Positions 8,323 through 17,508 of a DNA stretch of 64,000 bases are shown here, piece after piece; the stretch's first letter is position 1; each line of letters begins with the position of its first letter. The stretch spans positions 1,054,001 through 1,118,000 of the forward strand of contig NC_009485.1 in assembly GCF_000015165.1 (NCBI RefSeq), read 5' to 3'. This DNA comes from Bradyrhizobium sp. BTAi1 (GTDB lineage: Bacteria > Pseudomonadota > Alphaproteobacteria > Rhizobiales > Xanthobacteraceae). The position numbers and the translations under genes were made by a program. A model generated the notes under the pieces. That model did not search any database. It had not been told where the DNA came from and saw only the letters and a program-made list of their open reading frames with translations.

Positions 8323-10248
8323 TTACCATCCCGCGATGAGTTGCTTGGCTTCGAACTCGAGACGCGGCGCGTTCGCCTCGAGTTCGGTCTGAACCTGCCG
8401 CAGGTCATCGTCGCGATAAAAGAAATCCGAGCAGCGGGAATTGTAGTCCACGACGAGCAGGTTCAGATGACGGGCCTGTTCCGGCGTCTTGATCCATTGC
8501 TTGATCAGCCGCAGCCGTTCCTTCTGGAAATGGCAATAGCGGACCGCGTCCAATTCCAGGCGTTGCCCGGTGCCGACCGGCGGCTTCGTCTGGCGGGCCA
8601 AAGGAGGCGGGTCGGCGGTTGCGGCCGATGACGTGAAATCCGATGAAATGCCGCGGAGCCAATGCGCGCTGAGGTTGATAGCGGCTCCTCCGAGCATGAT
8701 GGCGACCAGGCCGCCCGCGCCGAGCGCCAACGGGCGCAACAGCCGTCGGCGGAGGCTGGGGCGCGCGCTTTTCTTTCGAAGCAGGCCCATTCGACGGATG
8801 CGTCCGAGAAGAACCTCGGCCAGACGACGGCGTCGGGGCACTGGCTTGGCGGGCGGCGCAGCTGGCTTGCGGCTGCTCTGGGGAGGCACGGCTCCAACGA
8901 AGGATTGCATGAACTTCAGGCTGTTTCGCATCTCCTTCAGCAGCGCGGGAGGCGCCGCGTTCGCCTCGCCATAGACGATCAATCCGGAGATGAGTGCGAT
9001 CACCGCTTTGCCCGCTTGCGGCGCGTTGCTCAGGCTGAGCGTGAACTGATGCATCCTCTTCCAGCCCAGCTCGCGCGAGGCCGGCTCGGCGATCTTGGTG
9101 GTCTGGACAAAGGCATTCCAAAGGGCGCGTGCGGGCCCGACAGACCGCTCGCCGAAGCCGGAGCTTTCCAACGCTGCGATGATGTCCGGGAGATTGGCTT
9201 GCGCGCTCTCGATCGCCGTACTCAGCTCTTCGAGCTGGGCCGTCTCGGCCAGTCGGGACAGCAGGCGGGCGTCGGCGCTCAGCTGGTCCATCGTGGTCGG
9301 GACGGCAGCGAAGATCACGCTGCTGGCATCGCTGATCGCCAATGCGGCCTTGGATTCGCCGGCCTGCGCGAGGAATGCGATGAGTTCACGGATCGCGCCG
9401 AGCGGCGTATCGAAGTCGACATCTGGGCCGGATGTGAGCTGCCGAGCCAGCAGCGGGCGGCACAGCGACGTCCAGAGATGAACGGATTCCCTGAGGCGCT
9501 CCTGCAGCGCCACGTCTTTCGGGTGCTCACGCAGCAACGCGCAGACCCGTTCGATGAAACCTCCGGCATCCCGGCGCGGTCCGTCGATCGCGCTCTGGTA
9601 GTTGTCGAGCAGCACGTCAAGCCGCGTCCAGCGATGGGTGTCCTTCGCGGAGAGGATTTGGATGGCGCAGTCCAGCATCGCCGGCGCGGCGTCCCAGACC
9701 GTCTCATAGCCGTCGAGCGCAGCTGCCAGATGCAGTTCGAGAACAGGCCCCAGCACATCATGGACATTGGCGAGCGACGGAGGCGGAAGCTCCGCGCTCT
9801 GACGCGCGGCCTTGAGATTCGCATAGACCTCGTTGACGTCGATCGCGGCCTGGGCCGAGATCAGATCGGTGAGCAGCTCGCCGGGCGCGGGTCGATGGCT
9901 TGCGAGATGCGCCAGAAGATTGGCGCGATCGAGCGGAGCCAAGCTCTGCGCAAAGGACAGCGCATCGTCGACCGGAACATCGTTGTCGAGCGCAAGATAG
10001 AATGCCGTCGTCTCGGTGGGCGAACAGCTCAGCGGATATGTCAGTTCGTGGAAGAGGCGCGTGTTGAGGTCGGAGAGAGCGTCGTGCGCAGCCTGGATCT
10101 CGCCCGGCGAAGCGGTGTGGGCCTCTTGAGCAAGATGAAGGGCCTCGCTCACAGCCCGCTTGGAGGCCGCGGGATCGATGCGCAGGAGTCGAAACGGCTG
10201 CGTGAGAAGGTCAAAGTGACTGGGCGTTCGCGTGGGATCCACGGCCAT
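8323..10248 (-). CDS. Large membrane-anchored protein with J-domain-like N-terminus, function unknown
   Basis: A 641-residue protein I cannot assign to a named family. The start (FDLLTQPFRLLRIDPAASKRA) resembles the first helix of a J domain, but the HPD motif that activates Hsp70 is absent. A long alpha-helical, TPR-like middle region (about 80-440) is followed by a basic Pro/Arg-rich linker, one transmembrane helix (about 500-522) and a compact C-terminal domain containing LVVDYNSRCSDFFY. A large cytoplasmic part and a small periplasmic part are therefore predicted. It lies between a glycosyltransferase and the PEP-CTERM substrate gene, so a scaffold or regulatory role in EPS assembly is possible but unproven. 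Confidence 0.75.
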   Translation of the reverse strand: MAVDPTRTPSHFDLLTQPFRLLRIDPAASKRAVSEALHLAQEAHTASPGEIQAAHDALSDLNTRLFHELTYPLSCSPTETTAFYLALDNDVPVDDALSFAQSLAPLDRANLLAHLASHRPAPGELLTDLISAQAAIDVNEVYANLKAARQSAELPPPSLANVHDVLGPVLELHLAAALDGYETVWDAAPAMLDCAIQILSAKDTHRWTRLDVLLDNYQSAIDGPRRDAGGFIERVCALLREHPKDVALQERLRESVHLWTSLCRPLLARQLTSGPDVDFDTPLGAIRELIAFLAQAGESKAALAISDASSVIFAAVPTTMDQLSADARLLSRLAETAQLEELSTAIESAQANLPDIIAALESSGFGERSVGPARALWNAFVQTTKIAEPASRELGWKRMHQFTLSLSNAPQAGKAVIALISGLIVYGEANAAPPALLKEMRNSLKFMQSFVGAVPPQSSRKPAAPPAKPVPRRRRLAEVLLGRIRRMGLLRKKSARPSLRRRLLRPLALGAGGLVAIMLGGAAINLSAHWLRGISSDFTSSAATADPPPLARQTKPPVGTGQRLELDAVRYCHFQKERLRLIKQWIKTPEQARHLNLLVVDYNSRCSDFFYRDDDLRQVQTELEANAPRLEFEAKQLIAGW

Positions 10249-10662
10249 ATCGACAAAAAATACTCAGCAGGACAACGATAGTCGCCACAATAGGGGCGTA
10301 GCTCGACATAAAACACGTGGAAATATTCACCGCAATTGAACTGGTCAGTGTTCCGCCAAGTCTATTATAATACCGTTTGGCCTCGTCAGCTGTTCGCAGG
10401 CCGAGCCGCATCGCTGCCGAATTTTCTTGCGGATTCAATAGTTAATTCGCGCGGCTTGATGTTGATAACCGCGGCCGTCAGCCAAAATTACCGCCAAATC
10501 CCGCGATTGCAGGATGTTGCTGCATGAGCACAGCTAACAGTTCGTGTCCTTGTCATGGCGAGAAGGCGGCTATCGAACCTTGCTTTCGCGCCACCGAGAC
10601 GGTAATCAGGATGCGCCGCGTTAGGAATTCATTTATCACAATCTCAATATGGGGGTCGCGTA
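10249..10662. other. Divergent intergenic region upstream of the PEP-CTERM substrate
   Basis: The 414 bp separate the leftward 641-residue gene from the rightward PEP-CTERM gene. AT-rich stretches at about 10310-10380 and 10425-10470 suggest promoters. TTCCGCCAAG occurs at 10351-10360 and TTACCGCCAA at 10488-10497; the second also occurs upstream of the export genes at 13211-13220. No convincing gene is present. Confidence 0.4.
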
Positions 10663-11382
10663 ATGCGAAAATCATTGGCTCTGCTGGCATTGACTGCCGC
10701 ATGCATCGCTTCCGTCCAGGCCAAGGCTGCCACGGTTACGCTGAACGCGCTGGCCTTCGGTTCCACAACGGCTCCGGTTTCTGCCAATCAGATCGTTGAA
10801 ACGTTCGACAGCCGGTCCTCCGCAAACTTCACCAACGGCGCTCTGACGTTCTCGTCTTCAGGTGCGACTATCCAGAACGGTTCGGTGGCCGGGCAGTTTG
10901 CCGCGCCGTATTTTCCCGGCGGTTCCGACACTACGAATTACCTGAACGTCTTCGGTGGGGCGACGGAGACCATCACGGTCGGGAACGGGTCGCTGGGAAC
11001 CTATTTCGGCCTCTATATCGGTTCTCTTGATACCTACAACTCGATCGCCTTCTACAAGAACAACGTCCTGATTGAGAGCTTCTCGGGCGCGCAGATCGCG
11101 TCTTTGACCGGGTTGACCGCGTCGTCTTACCCGAACTCGACGGCGACCAATGCAAATCGGTTTGTCGAGTTCTCGTTCGACATCACCTCCTATTTCGACA
11201 AGATCGTGTTGGCGAGCGGTACGAATTCGCTGGAAGTGGACAACGCGACTGTCAATCTGAACACGATGACTCAGGGCGTTCCTGAGGCCTCGACTTGGGT
11301 CATGATGATCCTGGGCTTCCTGAGTGTCGGCCTGATCGGTTATCGCCGGCGCGGCAGCGGTGTCGCCCTGCGCCTGGTGTGA
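10663..11382 (+). CDS. Secreted PEP-CTERM-type sorting-domain protein
   Basis: A 239-residue exported protein: signal peptide at 1-22 (ending VQAKA), a beta-rich Ser/Thr/Asn body and a C-terminal tripartite sorting signal. The signal consists of VPEASTW (about 206-212), a hydrophobic helix (VMMILGFLSVGLIGY) and RRR, with nine further residues after the basic cluster. This fits the alphaproteobacterial PEPxxWA-type signal except that the second proline of PEP is alanine. A GGGGGT ribosome site precedes the ATG. It is the likely substrate of the exosortase at 5933 and may associate with the matrix. A strong terminator follows. Confidence 0.9.
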   Translation: MRKSLALLALTAACIASVQAKAATVTLNALAFGSTTAPVSANQIVETFDSRSSANFTNGALTFSSSGATIQNGSVAGQFAAPYFPGGSDTTNYLNVFGGATETITVGNGSLGTYFGLYIGSLDTYNSIAFYKNNVLIESFSGAQIASLTGLTASSYPNSTATNANRFVEFSFDITSYFDKIVLASGTNSLEVDNATVNLNTMTQGVPEASTWVMMILGFLSVGLIGYRRRGSGVALRLV

Positions 11383-11406
11383 TCAGACGTCTCAACGAAT
11401 GTTCTG

Positions 11407-11433
11407 AAAGCTGCCCTTCGGGGCAGCTTTTTT
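11407..11433 (+). terminator. Strong rho-independent terminator after the PEP-CTERM gene
   Basis: A perfect 10-bp stem (AAAGCTGCCC / GGGCAGCTTT) closed by a TTCG tetraloop ends in a run of T. It lies 25 bp after the stop of the PEP-CTERM gene. The stem starts with AAA, so it may also terminate leftward transcription. Confidence 0.93.
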
Positions 11434-11474
11434 ATTTGCCGCTCCCCGCATCTTCGTCCTGGTGCTGAGGAGAC

Positions 11475-12494
11475 CTAACGAATCCGGCCCATGCCGCAGA
11501 CGCCGATGACCATGTCCTTCAATCGCGACAGCATGGGCGATGGCGCGTGCACGTCGCTCGTGGCCGTTCGGCTGAACTGGATGAATTGACCCATGCGGGT
11601 CTGGAAGGTCTCGCCGGTGTAGATGTTGATTCGGGTCTGGAGCTGCTGCCAGCGCTGCCGGTAGACATGCGCGGCCCTTCGGGCCCTCTCCGCGATGTCC
11701 CCTGGCTGGGTCGCGCTGAGCCGGTCGAAAATGGCTTCCAGGGCTTGATAGAATTCGACCCGCGATCGATGGCGGGAGAGGGGGGCCTCGAGCGCCGCCC
11801 CGATGCGCTCGACCAGTCCACGCTTGCGGGAGCCGAACGCGTTGCCCTGGTGCTGCCGATACAGGCAGAGGGATTCCTCGATATGTGAGACGCGACCGAG
11901 GGCTGCCCCGAAGGCGTAGATCCAGGTGTCGTGCGACAACGGACGGTCGGGCGCTTCGGGCTGGCGCGGACGTTCTTCGGGTGGGACGAGTTCCAGCAGC
12001 CGCCGGTCGAACATCATGGTGTTTCCCCAACCGAGACCGACATAGGGATCGAGCTCCAGCGGCTCGCAGACCCGCGATGCCGTGATCCCTTGCGTCAGCA
12101 CGCCCATGGGCGCGAGCGCGACGTCGGTCAGGACCGACGTGTGCAGAGCCACCCACGAATCGTCCTGTTGCAGCCGGCGCTGCGCGAGCGCGAGTTTCGT
12201 CGGGCGCCAGACGTCATCCTGGTCGGAGAAGGCGATGAAACGCCCGGAGCAGGCGCGCGCCGCGCGGAAGAAATTATCGGCAAAGCCGAGATGCGGCTCG
12301 CCCGAGATGATTCGGACCGGAAACGGCGCGGTCCTGGCGAACTCTGCGATGATGTCGAGGGTCGCGTCCTGCGAGCCGTCATCGCTGACGATGAGTTCGT
12401 CGGGGAGCACCGTCTGGCTGACATAGCTGGAGAGCTGTTCGTTCAGGAACTGAGAGCCATTGAAGGTCGCGAGGGCGATGGAAATGTTGGTCAT
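11475..12494 (-). CDS. Glycosyltransferase family 2 (rhamnosyltransferase-like)
   Basis: A 339-residue GT-A enzyme. It opens MTNISIALATFNGSQFL, followed by the DELIVSDDGSQD nucleotide-binding strand (about 31-42) and a DQDD metal-binding motif near residue 92. The length and the QLSSYVSQ start resemble RgpB-like rhamnosyltransferases; rfbCBDA at 58-62 kb would supply dTDP-rhamnose. No membrane segment is seen, so it is probably a peripheral cytoplasmic enzyme adding a sugar to the lipid-linked repeat unit. Confidence 0.9.
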   Translation of the reverse strand: MTNISIALATFNGSQFLNEQLSSYVSQTVLPDELIVSDDGSQDATLDIIAEFARTAPFPVRIISGEPHLGFADNFFRAARACSGRFIAFSDQDDVWRPTKLALAQRRLQQDDSWVALHTSVLTDVALAPMGVLTQGITASRVCEPLELDPYVGLGWGNTMMFDRRLLELVPPEERPRQPEAPDRPLSHDTWIYAFGAALGRVSHIEESLCLYRQHQGNAFGSRKRGLVERIGAALEAPLSRHRSRVEFYQALEAIFDRLSATQPGDIAERARRAAHVYRQRWQQLQTRINIYTGETFQTRMGQFIQFSRTATSDVHAPSPMLSRLKDMVIGVCGMGRIR

Positions 12495-12828
12495 GGCGGA
12501 TCAGTTTTCCGGGGCGAGCACGCGGGCGAATTGCCCCGCCCTGTTGATAACGGGCGCCCGTGGCTGGGGTGCCAACGCATCCTCACGGGCGCACTGCTGG
12601 CCAAAGCCGCAATTCAAGCACGGAACGTGAGGGGACGGATCGAGGAAGCGAATTCGCGCTGACAGGAGCTTTCAATCCGGCTCAATGCCCAAGGGCAGCT
12701 GTGTGAATGAGAGGATTGAGGCGGGAGTATAGAGGGCGTCGGGAAAAAGTCCTAGCGTCAAGCCGCGATCCCGCGCCCCCAAGTCGCGGTGACGCGGCGT
12801 GGATCTGTGTGACCCGTCAAATGGTTGC
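12495..12828. other. Intergenic, no gene seen
   Basis: Between two leftward genes. Open frames here are short, Arg/Pro-rich and lack ribosome sites. It presumably contains the promoter of the family 2 glycosyltransferase. No clear promoter motif was recognised. Confidence 0.3.
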
Positions 12829-13149
12829 TCAGGCGACGTGCCGGCGCAGACGCGGTGTTCGGACGTCAGCGAATGCCTGCATCGACGCCTTGTTGGACAG
12901 CTTCATGGCCGGCTGGCGCGGGGGTCCAAAGGTGGTCCTGACGACCAGCCCGATGAAATAGCAGGATTGGATGATGATCTGGGCGAAGACGACGACCAGC
13001 GTCGCTTCCAGAAGGCCAGAACCCTGCTCGACGGAGAAGGTGACCGTTCCCAGGAACACCAGCATCACGATCGGCAGCAGGGCCCACACCCTGGACGTGA
13101 GGCCAAGCCCAAGTCCCAAGGTGGCAAGTGCAATCGCAGCATATCCCAT
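12829..13149 (-). CDS. Small three-helix membrane protein, unknown
   Basis: A 106-residue protein with three hydrophobic helices: about 2-20, 23-41 and 47-70. The basic C-terminal tail (TPRLRRHVA) is presumably cytoplasmic. The start ATG 13149 follows GGGGT. The frame is open much further upstream to 13584, but that extension is compositionally unlike protein and overlaps the promoter region of the export gene. I do not recognise a family. It sits between the family 2 glycosyltransferase and the divergent exporter gene, so a minor EPS membrane role is possible. Confidence 0.65.
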   Translation of the reverse strand: MGYAAIALATLGLGLGLTSRVWALLPIVMLVFLGTVTFSVEQGSGLLEATLVVVFAQIIIQSCYFIGLVVRTTFGPPRQPAMKLSNKASMQAFADVRTPRLRRHVA

Positions 13150-13698
13150 GGCCGTACCCCAACCGAATTTTGACAATACCACGATTCGGAGGTTTGAAAA
13201 TACCGCACATTTACCGCCAAGTTTCCTCGGGTGCGGCCACAACGAGGCGTATCGCGTTCCAGCTTCTACCGAATTTCCTAGCAAAACCTTAACTGCGACT
13301 GCCGCGTGTGCGAGAGGTGGTGGGAGGGCGCCGAAGCACGTCCAGAAAGGAGGCTTTACTGAGAATACAGCTTCTGATTGTGTCTCGGCGGGCGCAACCT
13401 TCGGTCGAGGCCGGCGTACGGAATTCTTAGTTGCGAGTGGTTGCCAATTCGTCACTCGTGGCGAGGTGGTCTGTGGCGCATCTGCAACTTGCTGCCCAAA
13501 ACTGGTGCGTTTTTGCCACTGCGCTCTTTCGGCAGCTACGCCGGCCCTGTAGGGTCCGTCGATGTGGGGAACCGGCCCGGCCAATTGCGTGGGCCGGAAT
13601 CAGTGAGTCGACGGGAAAACATGGCATCCGAGAGGGCACTCTTCAGGACCGGGGCCGGCAAACTTGCCACGCTCACGCCGTCCTGCTCTGCAGGTTCG
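13150..13698. other. Divergent promoter region before the polysaccharide exporter
   Basis: About 550 bp between the leftward small membrane protein and the rightward exporter; it narrows to 470 bp if the exporter starts at 13621. A TTACCGCCAA box (13211-13220) repeats the one upstream of the PEP-CTERM gene. The sequence ACTGGTGCGTTTTTGCC at about 13500-13516 looks like a sigma-54 site but has 9 rather than 10 bp between GG and GC. No gene is supported. Confidence 0.4.
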
Positions 13699-14943
13699 AT
13701 GAACGCCGTTCGGGCGCTGTCTGCAACCTTTGGAAGTCTCAAGTTTCTGTCGCGAGCCGCTGTCGCGCTCACGGTCGCGATGATCCTGCCGGGATGCGCC
13801 GTTCTGCCCGGAACCGGGCCGAAAAGCGACGCCATCGAGGCCACGGCGACGGCCGGCCTGCGTTCAACCGCGGCTCTGCCCTATGCCTTGGTGGATGTGA
13901 GCGCGGATACGATCGGCTTCCTGTCGCAGCCCAATCTTATCAGCTTCCAGGGCGCCTTCCCCGACAAGCGGCCCAAGCCGGTCCAGGTCGCGGGTGTCGG
14001 CGACGTCCTGAACGTTTCGATCTTCGAGGCCGCACCAGGCGGCCTGTTCACCCCGGCGACCGCGGCCGGCGCGCGTCCGGGCAACTTCGTCGACCTGCCG
14101 CCACAGGCGGTTGACCAGAAGGGCAATATCTACGTGCCCTACGCCGGCGAGATTCCCGCTGCCGCCCGGACCCTGCCGGAGATCCAGCAGGCCATCGTGG
14201 CGCGTCTGCGCAACCGCGCGATCGAGCCGCAGGTCGTCGTCAGCCTCAATCAGCAGCATTCGAGCGTCGTCAGCGTCCTCGGCGACGTCAACACGCCCGG
14301 CGTGCTGGCACTGAACAGCGTCGGTGAGCGGCTTCTGGCTCTGATCGCCCGCGCCGGTGGTCCGAAGTACGAAGCCATCGAGAGCTATGTCACGCTGCAG
14401 CGCGACGGCAAGCGCGTGAAGGTGCTGCTCAGCCGGGTCGTCCATGACCCCAACGAGAACATCTTCATCCGCCCGAACGACGTGATCTTCGTCACCCGGG
14501 AATCGCCGACCTTCACCGCGCTGGGCGCGCTCAATCAGAACGTCTTCGGCTTCAACTCCGAGATCACCTTCGATACGGAGACGCTGACTCTGGCGCAGGC
14601 GATCGGCAAGGCCGGCGGCCTGAGCGATACCCAGTCTGATCCGGCTGAAGTCTTCATCTATCGCTATGAGGAGCGGGCGCTGCTGCAGAAGCTGGGCATC
14701 GACACGGCGCGCTTCTCCTATGACCGTATCCCGACGATCTATCACGTGAACCTGCGTGATCCGTCCGGGCTGCTTCTGGCCTCGGGCTTCCAGATGCGCA
14801 CCAAGGACGTGATGTACGTCGCCAACGCGAAGGTGGTCGACTACTACAAGCTCCTGACCTTGATCAACAACACGGCGAACGCGACCGGAAATACGGCGGC
14901 TGCGGTCACCAACGTGAATACGGCGGTCAAGACGAGGTGGTGA
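13699..14943 (+). CDS. Wza/KpsD-type outer-membrane polysaccharide export lipoprotein
   Basis: A 414-residue protein whose signal peptide ends in a lipobox (ILPGC, Cys33). The Poly_export domain follows (GVGDVLNVSIFEAAPGG ... QKGNIYVPYAGEI), then SLBB repeats (SVVSVLGDVNTPGVLAL, and a second near LAQAIGKAGGLSD). It should form the outer-membrane channel for the polymer. An in-frame ATG at 13621 with GGGAAAA upstream is an alternative start giving a 59-residue leader; 13699 gives a normal lipoprotein signal. It is the only outer-membrane exporter I find in the window, so it may serve both polysaccharide systems. Confidence 0.93.
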   Translation: MNAVRALSATFGSLKFLSRAAVALTVAMILPGCAVLPGTGPKSDAIEATATAGLRSTAALPYALVDVSADTIGFLSQPNLISFQGAFPDKRPKPVQVAGVGDVLNVSIFEAAPGGLFTPATAAGARPGNFVDLPPQAVDQKGNIYVPYAGEIPAAARTLPEIQQAIVARLRNRAIEPQVVVSLNQQHSSVVSVLGDVNTPGVLALNSVGERLLALIARAGGPKYEAIESYVTLQRDGKRVKVLLSRVVHDPNENIFIRPNDVIFVTRESPTFTALGALNQNVFGFNSEITFDTETLTLAQAIGKAGGLSDTQSDPAEVFIYRYEERALLQKLGIDTARFSYDRIPTIYHVNLRDPSGLLLASGFQMRTKDVMYVANAKVVDYYKLLTLINNTANATGNTAAAVTNVNTAVKTRW

Positions 14944-15004
14944 CCCTGACACGCTCGAGCCCTGCCGAATCCTGATCGGTTGAACTTCCGAATTGGCTTT
15001 CGGC

Positions 15005-16360
15005 ATGGCGAGGTCGTTGCAGCTCTGGTTGACTCTTGGAGCATTTGGGCTTGCCCCGTTGTTCTTTGGTTCGGTCGACCAGCTCGCCACCGCGATCTGG
15101 GTGGTGGTTCTGTCCCTCGGTGTGATTCTCGGGCTGAGCATTCCTCTCGGCCCTCGTCAGGCGCGGTTGCTCCTGGTCTTTCTGGTCGGCTGTGGCGTCT
15201 ATGCCGGGGTCGCCATCCTGCAGATTGTCCCGAATCTGTCCGACCGGCTTGCCGATGCCAATTGGGGCAGGGCCAATGAGCTGCTGGGCCTCCAGCTGCC
15301 TGCGAGAGTTTCTGCGCGTGCGCAGATCCCGCGCGAGGCGGTCGGGCATTTTCTGCTCTTCGTCGCCGGCGTCCTGAACGGCTTTTTCGTCGGCGTCTCG
15401 CGCCGGCGGACCGATAGGCTGTTTCGGGTCGCGCGCTACGTCATCCTGGCCTACGCGGCCTATGGCATCGCGGCGCTCGTGGTCACGCCGAACCTGGTGC
15501 TGTGGGCGCCCAAGGAGGCGTATCACGGCATGCTGACAGCGACCTTCATCAATCACAACACGGCCGCGACCTTCATCGGGGCCGGCTTCATCCTGTGGCT
15601 CTGCCGGGCGGTTCTCTCGCTAAAGGCCATCGAAGCGCCGTCGATTCGCTTCCTGCTGCTGATGCCGTGGAATGAGACCTTCGCCTACAGGGCGTTGCTG
15701 CTGTTCGCGGCCGCCTTGCTGTGCCTGTTCGCCGAACTCTTGACCAGCTCGCGGGGCGGATTGATCTGTACCTGTCTCGGCGCCTTCCTGGCCATGTTCC
15801 TTCTCGTCAGGAAGACGTTCGACTTCCGCCTCTCTTATGGGATCCCGGCCGGAGTGCTGGTCCTCGGCGTCATCGCCGTGTGGCTCGGGCAGAGTGGCCG
15901 GATCGGCAGCCAGGGCCTGTTCGACGACAGCCGCTTCAGGGTCTATGGCGCCACCATCGACGCGATGCTCGCCCGTCCTGTTCTCGGCTACGGCGCCGGG
16001 ACGTTCGCGGATATCTTTCCGTCGGTGCGAAGCGACGATCTGAGCAGCTGGGGCGTATGGGAATACGCGCATTCAACATTGCTGGAGATCGCATTGGAGA
16101 TGGGGCTTCCGGTCGCGGTCATGATTCTCGCCGCGGCGCTCGGATCAGTCGTCATCCTGCTGCGCTATGCCCAGAGAACCAAGGATCGCAGCGAAGGCTC
16201 GGCCTGCGCGGTCCTTGGCGTCGTCGCGCTCACCTATCTGCACTCACTGATCGACTTCTCGCTCCAGATCCCCGGCTATCTGATCCCGTTCTCGATCCTG
16301 CTCGGATCCGGCCTGGCGCGGGCGACCGCCGAGCATGGAGAAAGTGCTCCGGCGGTGTAG
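15005..16360 (+). CDS. O-antigen ligase/Wzy-type polymerase
   Basis: A 451-residue polytopic membrane protein with ten or more helices and a large periplasmic loop. It contains the Wzy_C/O-antigen ligase signature region: TSSRGGLICTCLGAF followed by RFRVYGATIDAMLARPVLGYGAGTF (about 260-340) and EYAHSTLLEIALEMG. The HNTAATF stretch near residue 185 resembles the first conserved block. It probably polymerises repeat units at the periplasmic face. ATG 15005 lies 61 bp after the exporter stop, so the two form an operon; an in-frame TTG at 14993 is also possible. Confidence 0.9.
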   Translation: MARSLQLWLTLGAFGLAPLFFGSVDQLATAIWVVVLSLGVILGLSIPLGPRQARLLLVFLVGCGVYAGVAILQIVPNLSDRLADANWGRANELLGLQLPARVSARAQIPREAVGHFLLFVAGVLNGFFVGVSRRRTDRLFRVARYVILAYAAYGIAALVVTPNLVLWAPKEAYHGMLTATFINHNTAATFIGAGFILWLCRAVLSLKAIEAPSIRFLLLMPWNETFAYRALLLFAAALLCLFAELLTSSRGGLICTCLGAFLAMFLLVRKTFDFRLSYGIPAGVLVLGVIAVWLGQSGRIGSQGLFDDSRFRVYGATIDAMLARPVLGYGAGTFADIFPSVRSDDLSSWGVWEYAHSTLLEIALEMGLPVAVMILAAALGSVVILLRYAQRTKDRSEGSACAVLGVVALTYLHSLIDFSLQIPGYLIPFSILLGSGLARATAEHGESAPAV

Positions 16361-16427
16361 ATCGCCATGGGATCGGTTGGGATCTCATGACGATCGACAT
16401 GGTCGTGAGGGGGCCGAACGCGGATGT

Positions 16428-17072
16428 TTAGCGGCCGGCAATCCGGACGTGATGGGCCCGCGACAGCGTGGAGGCGTCCGGCTTGACCTCGCTCCAGAAC
16501 CGCGCGTCACGCGTCGATTGGATCTTGATCCAGGCGTAGTTGGTGCTCTCCCAATTCCTGATGGTCTCGGTGAGATTATCGAGCACCAGGTCGCCCTTGC
16601 TCGTCGCGACAACCAGAACGAGATGGCCGATCCCGGACGATGTCCGGACGACCGAGAGCCGAAGCGCTCTCGGCGGAATGCCGTTCTGCACGAGCTCGTG
16701 GCGCTTGGTCACTGCATAGTCGTTGCAGTCACCGGCGCCGGGGGCGATCGTCCAGCCATCCGACAGGTTGGTGTCGTAGCTCTTGTTGGTCGGCGCGATC
16801 GCGACATTGACCTCGCGATTGACCCGGACGAGCAGGTCGAATGTGTTGGGGTCGAGGTCGACGCGGCTTCGGCCCTCGGCGTCCGCTTTGCACTCCGAAG
16901 GATAACGGATGCAGAACCGCACATGCTGAAACGGCGCCAGCGTCGGCCCTCCCTCGGAGATCGCGGATTGCTGAACCGTCTCGTGTGACACCCGGTTACG
17001 CGCCAGGGCATCGCCGCTGAGGACGATCGCGCCCAGAAGGGTCGACATGAATACCGTGTAGATTTGCGCCAT
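16428..17072 (-). CDS. Secreted transglutaminase-like cysteine peptidase (BTLCP family)
   Basis: A 214-residue protein with a signal peptide (about 1-24, ending GDALA). The catalytic triad of bacterial transglutaminase-like cysteine proteinases is visible: Cys116 in GAGDCNDYA, His150 in GIGHLVLV and Asp165 in VLDNL. ATG 17072 follows GAGGTGT and gives a clean signal peptide; the frame is open to 17129. Known relatives such as LapG cleave large surface proteins under c-di-GMP control, but most rhizobial members are uncharacterised. Placement in an EPS locus suggests processing of a surface or matrix protein. It converges with the polymerase gene. Confidence 0.9.
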   Translation of the reverse strand: MAQIYTVFMSTLLGAIVLSGDALARNRVSHETVQQSAISEGGPTLAPFQHVRFCIRYPSECKADAEGRSRVDLDPNTFDLLVRVNREVNVAIAPTNKSYDTNLSDGWTIAPGAGDCNDYAVTKRHELVQNGIPPRALRLSVVRTSSGIGHLVLVVATSKGDLVLDNLTETIRNWESTNYAWIKIQSTRDARFWSEVKPDASTLSRAHHVRIAGR

Positions 17073-17171
17073 GCGCGACACCTCAATGAGCAACATGCGA
17101 CAGCCAACGCGTACGCCGTTCGTGATCATTGTCCCGCAAGGGTGTAAATTTTTGCCTAGGGCGGGGCAGGT

Positions 17172-17306
17172 AATTGTCTATGACAAGCAATTGTCAGGCC
17201 GGCTATCAACGACGATAGCGACCGCCGTGCTCCGGGTCTGCATCTTGAGGTGCGTTGGTCGCTGACTTCGCGGCGAAGTTCGCCCGATCCACGCACGATC
17301 GTGCGT
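17172..17306. promoter_or_regulatory. Palindrome-rich region upstream of the cysteine peptidase
   Basis: The 436-bp gap 17073-17508 has no gene but holds several ordered sites. AATTGTC occurs twice as a direct repeat (17172-17178, 17189-17195) with GACAA between. ACTTCGC-G-GCGAAGT is a palindrome at 17265-17279, and ACGCACGATCGTGCGT is a perfect 16-base palindrome at 17291-17306. They lie 100-235 bp upstream of the peptidase start. Single palindromes of this size can arise by chance in GC-rich DNA; the clustering is what suggests regulation. Confidence 0.4.
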
Positions 17307-17508
17307 CCGCTGCCACGCAGGCTGTGAGCTCGCTGGTCGGATGGTCGGGTCGGGTTCAGGACTAAGCTTGCGGGAGCGATCTGCTCAAGTGCCCCATTGG
17401 CGAGATCGCGGCCTCTGCTCCGGCGCATGATGCGCTCGGTCGCGGCGAGCGGTCATCAGGCAGGACTTCGGAGCAGGTTCTTGCGGTGAGTGACTTGCCG
17501 ACGTGTGA

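Noticed and set aside
8662..10281. 539-residue open frame on the plus strand
   Set aside because: Antisense to the 641-residue gene, Arg/Gln/Gly-rich, and no domain is recognisable.
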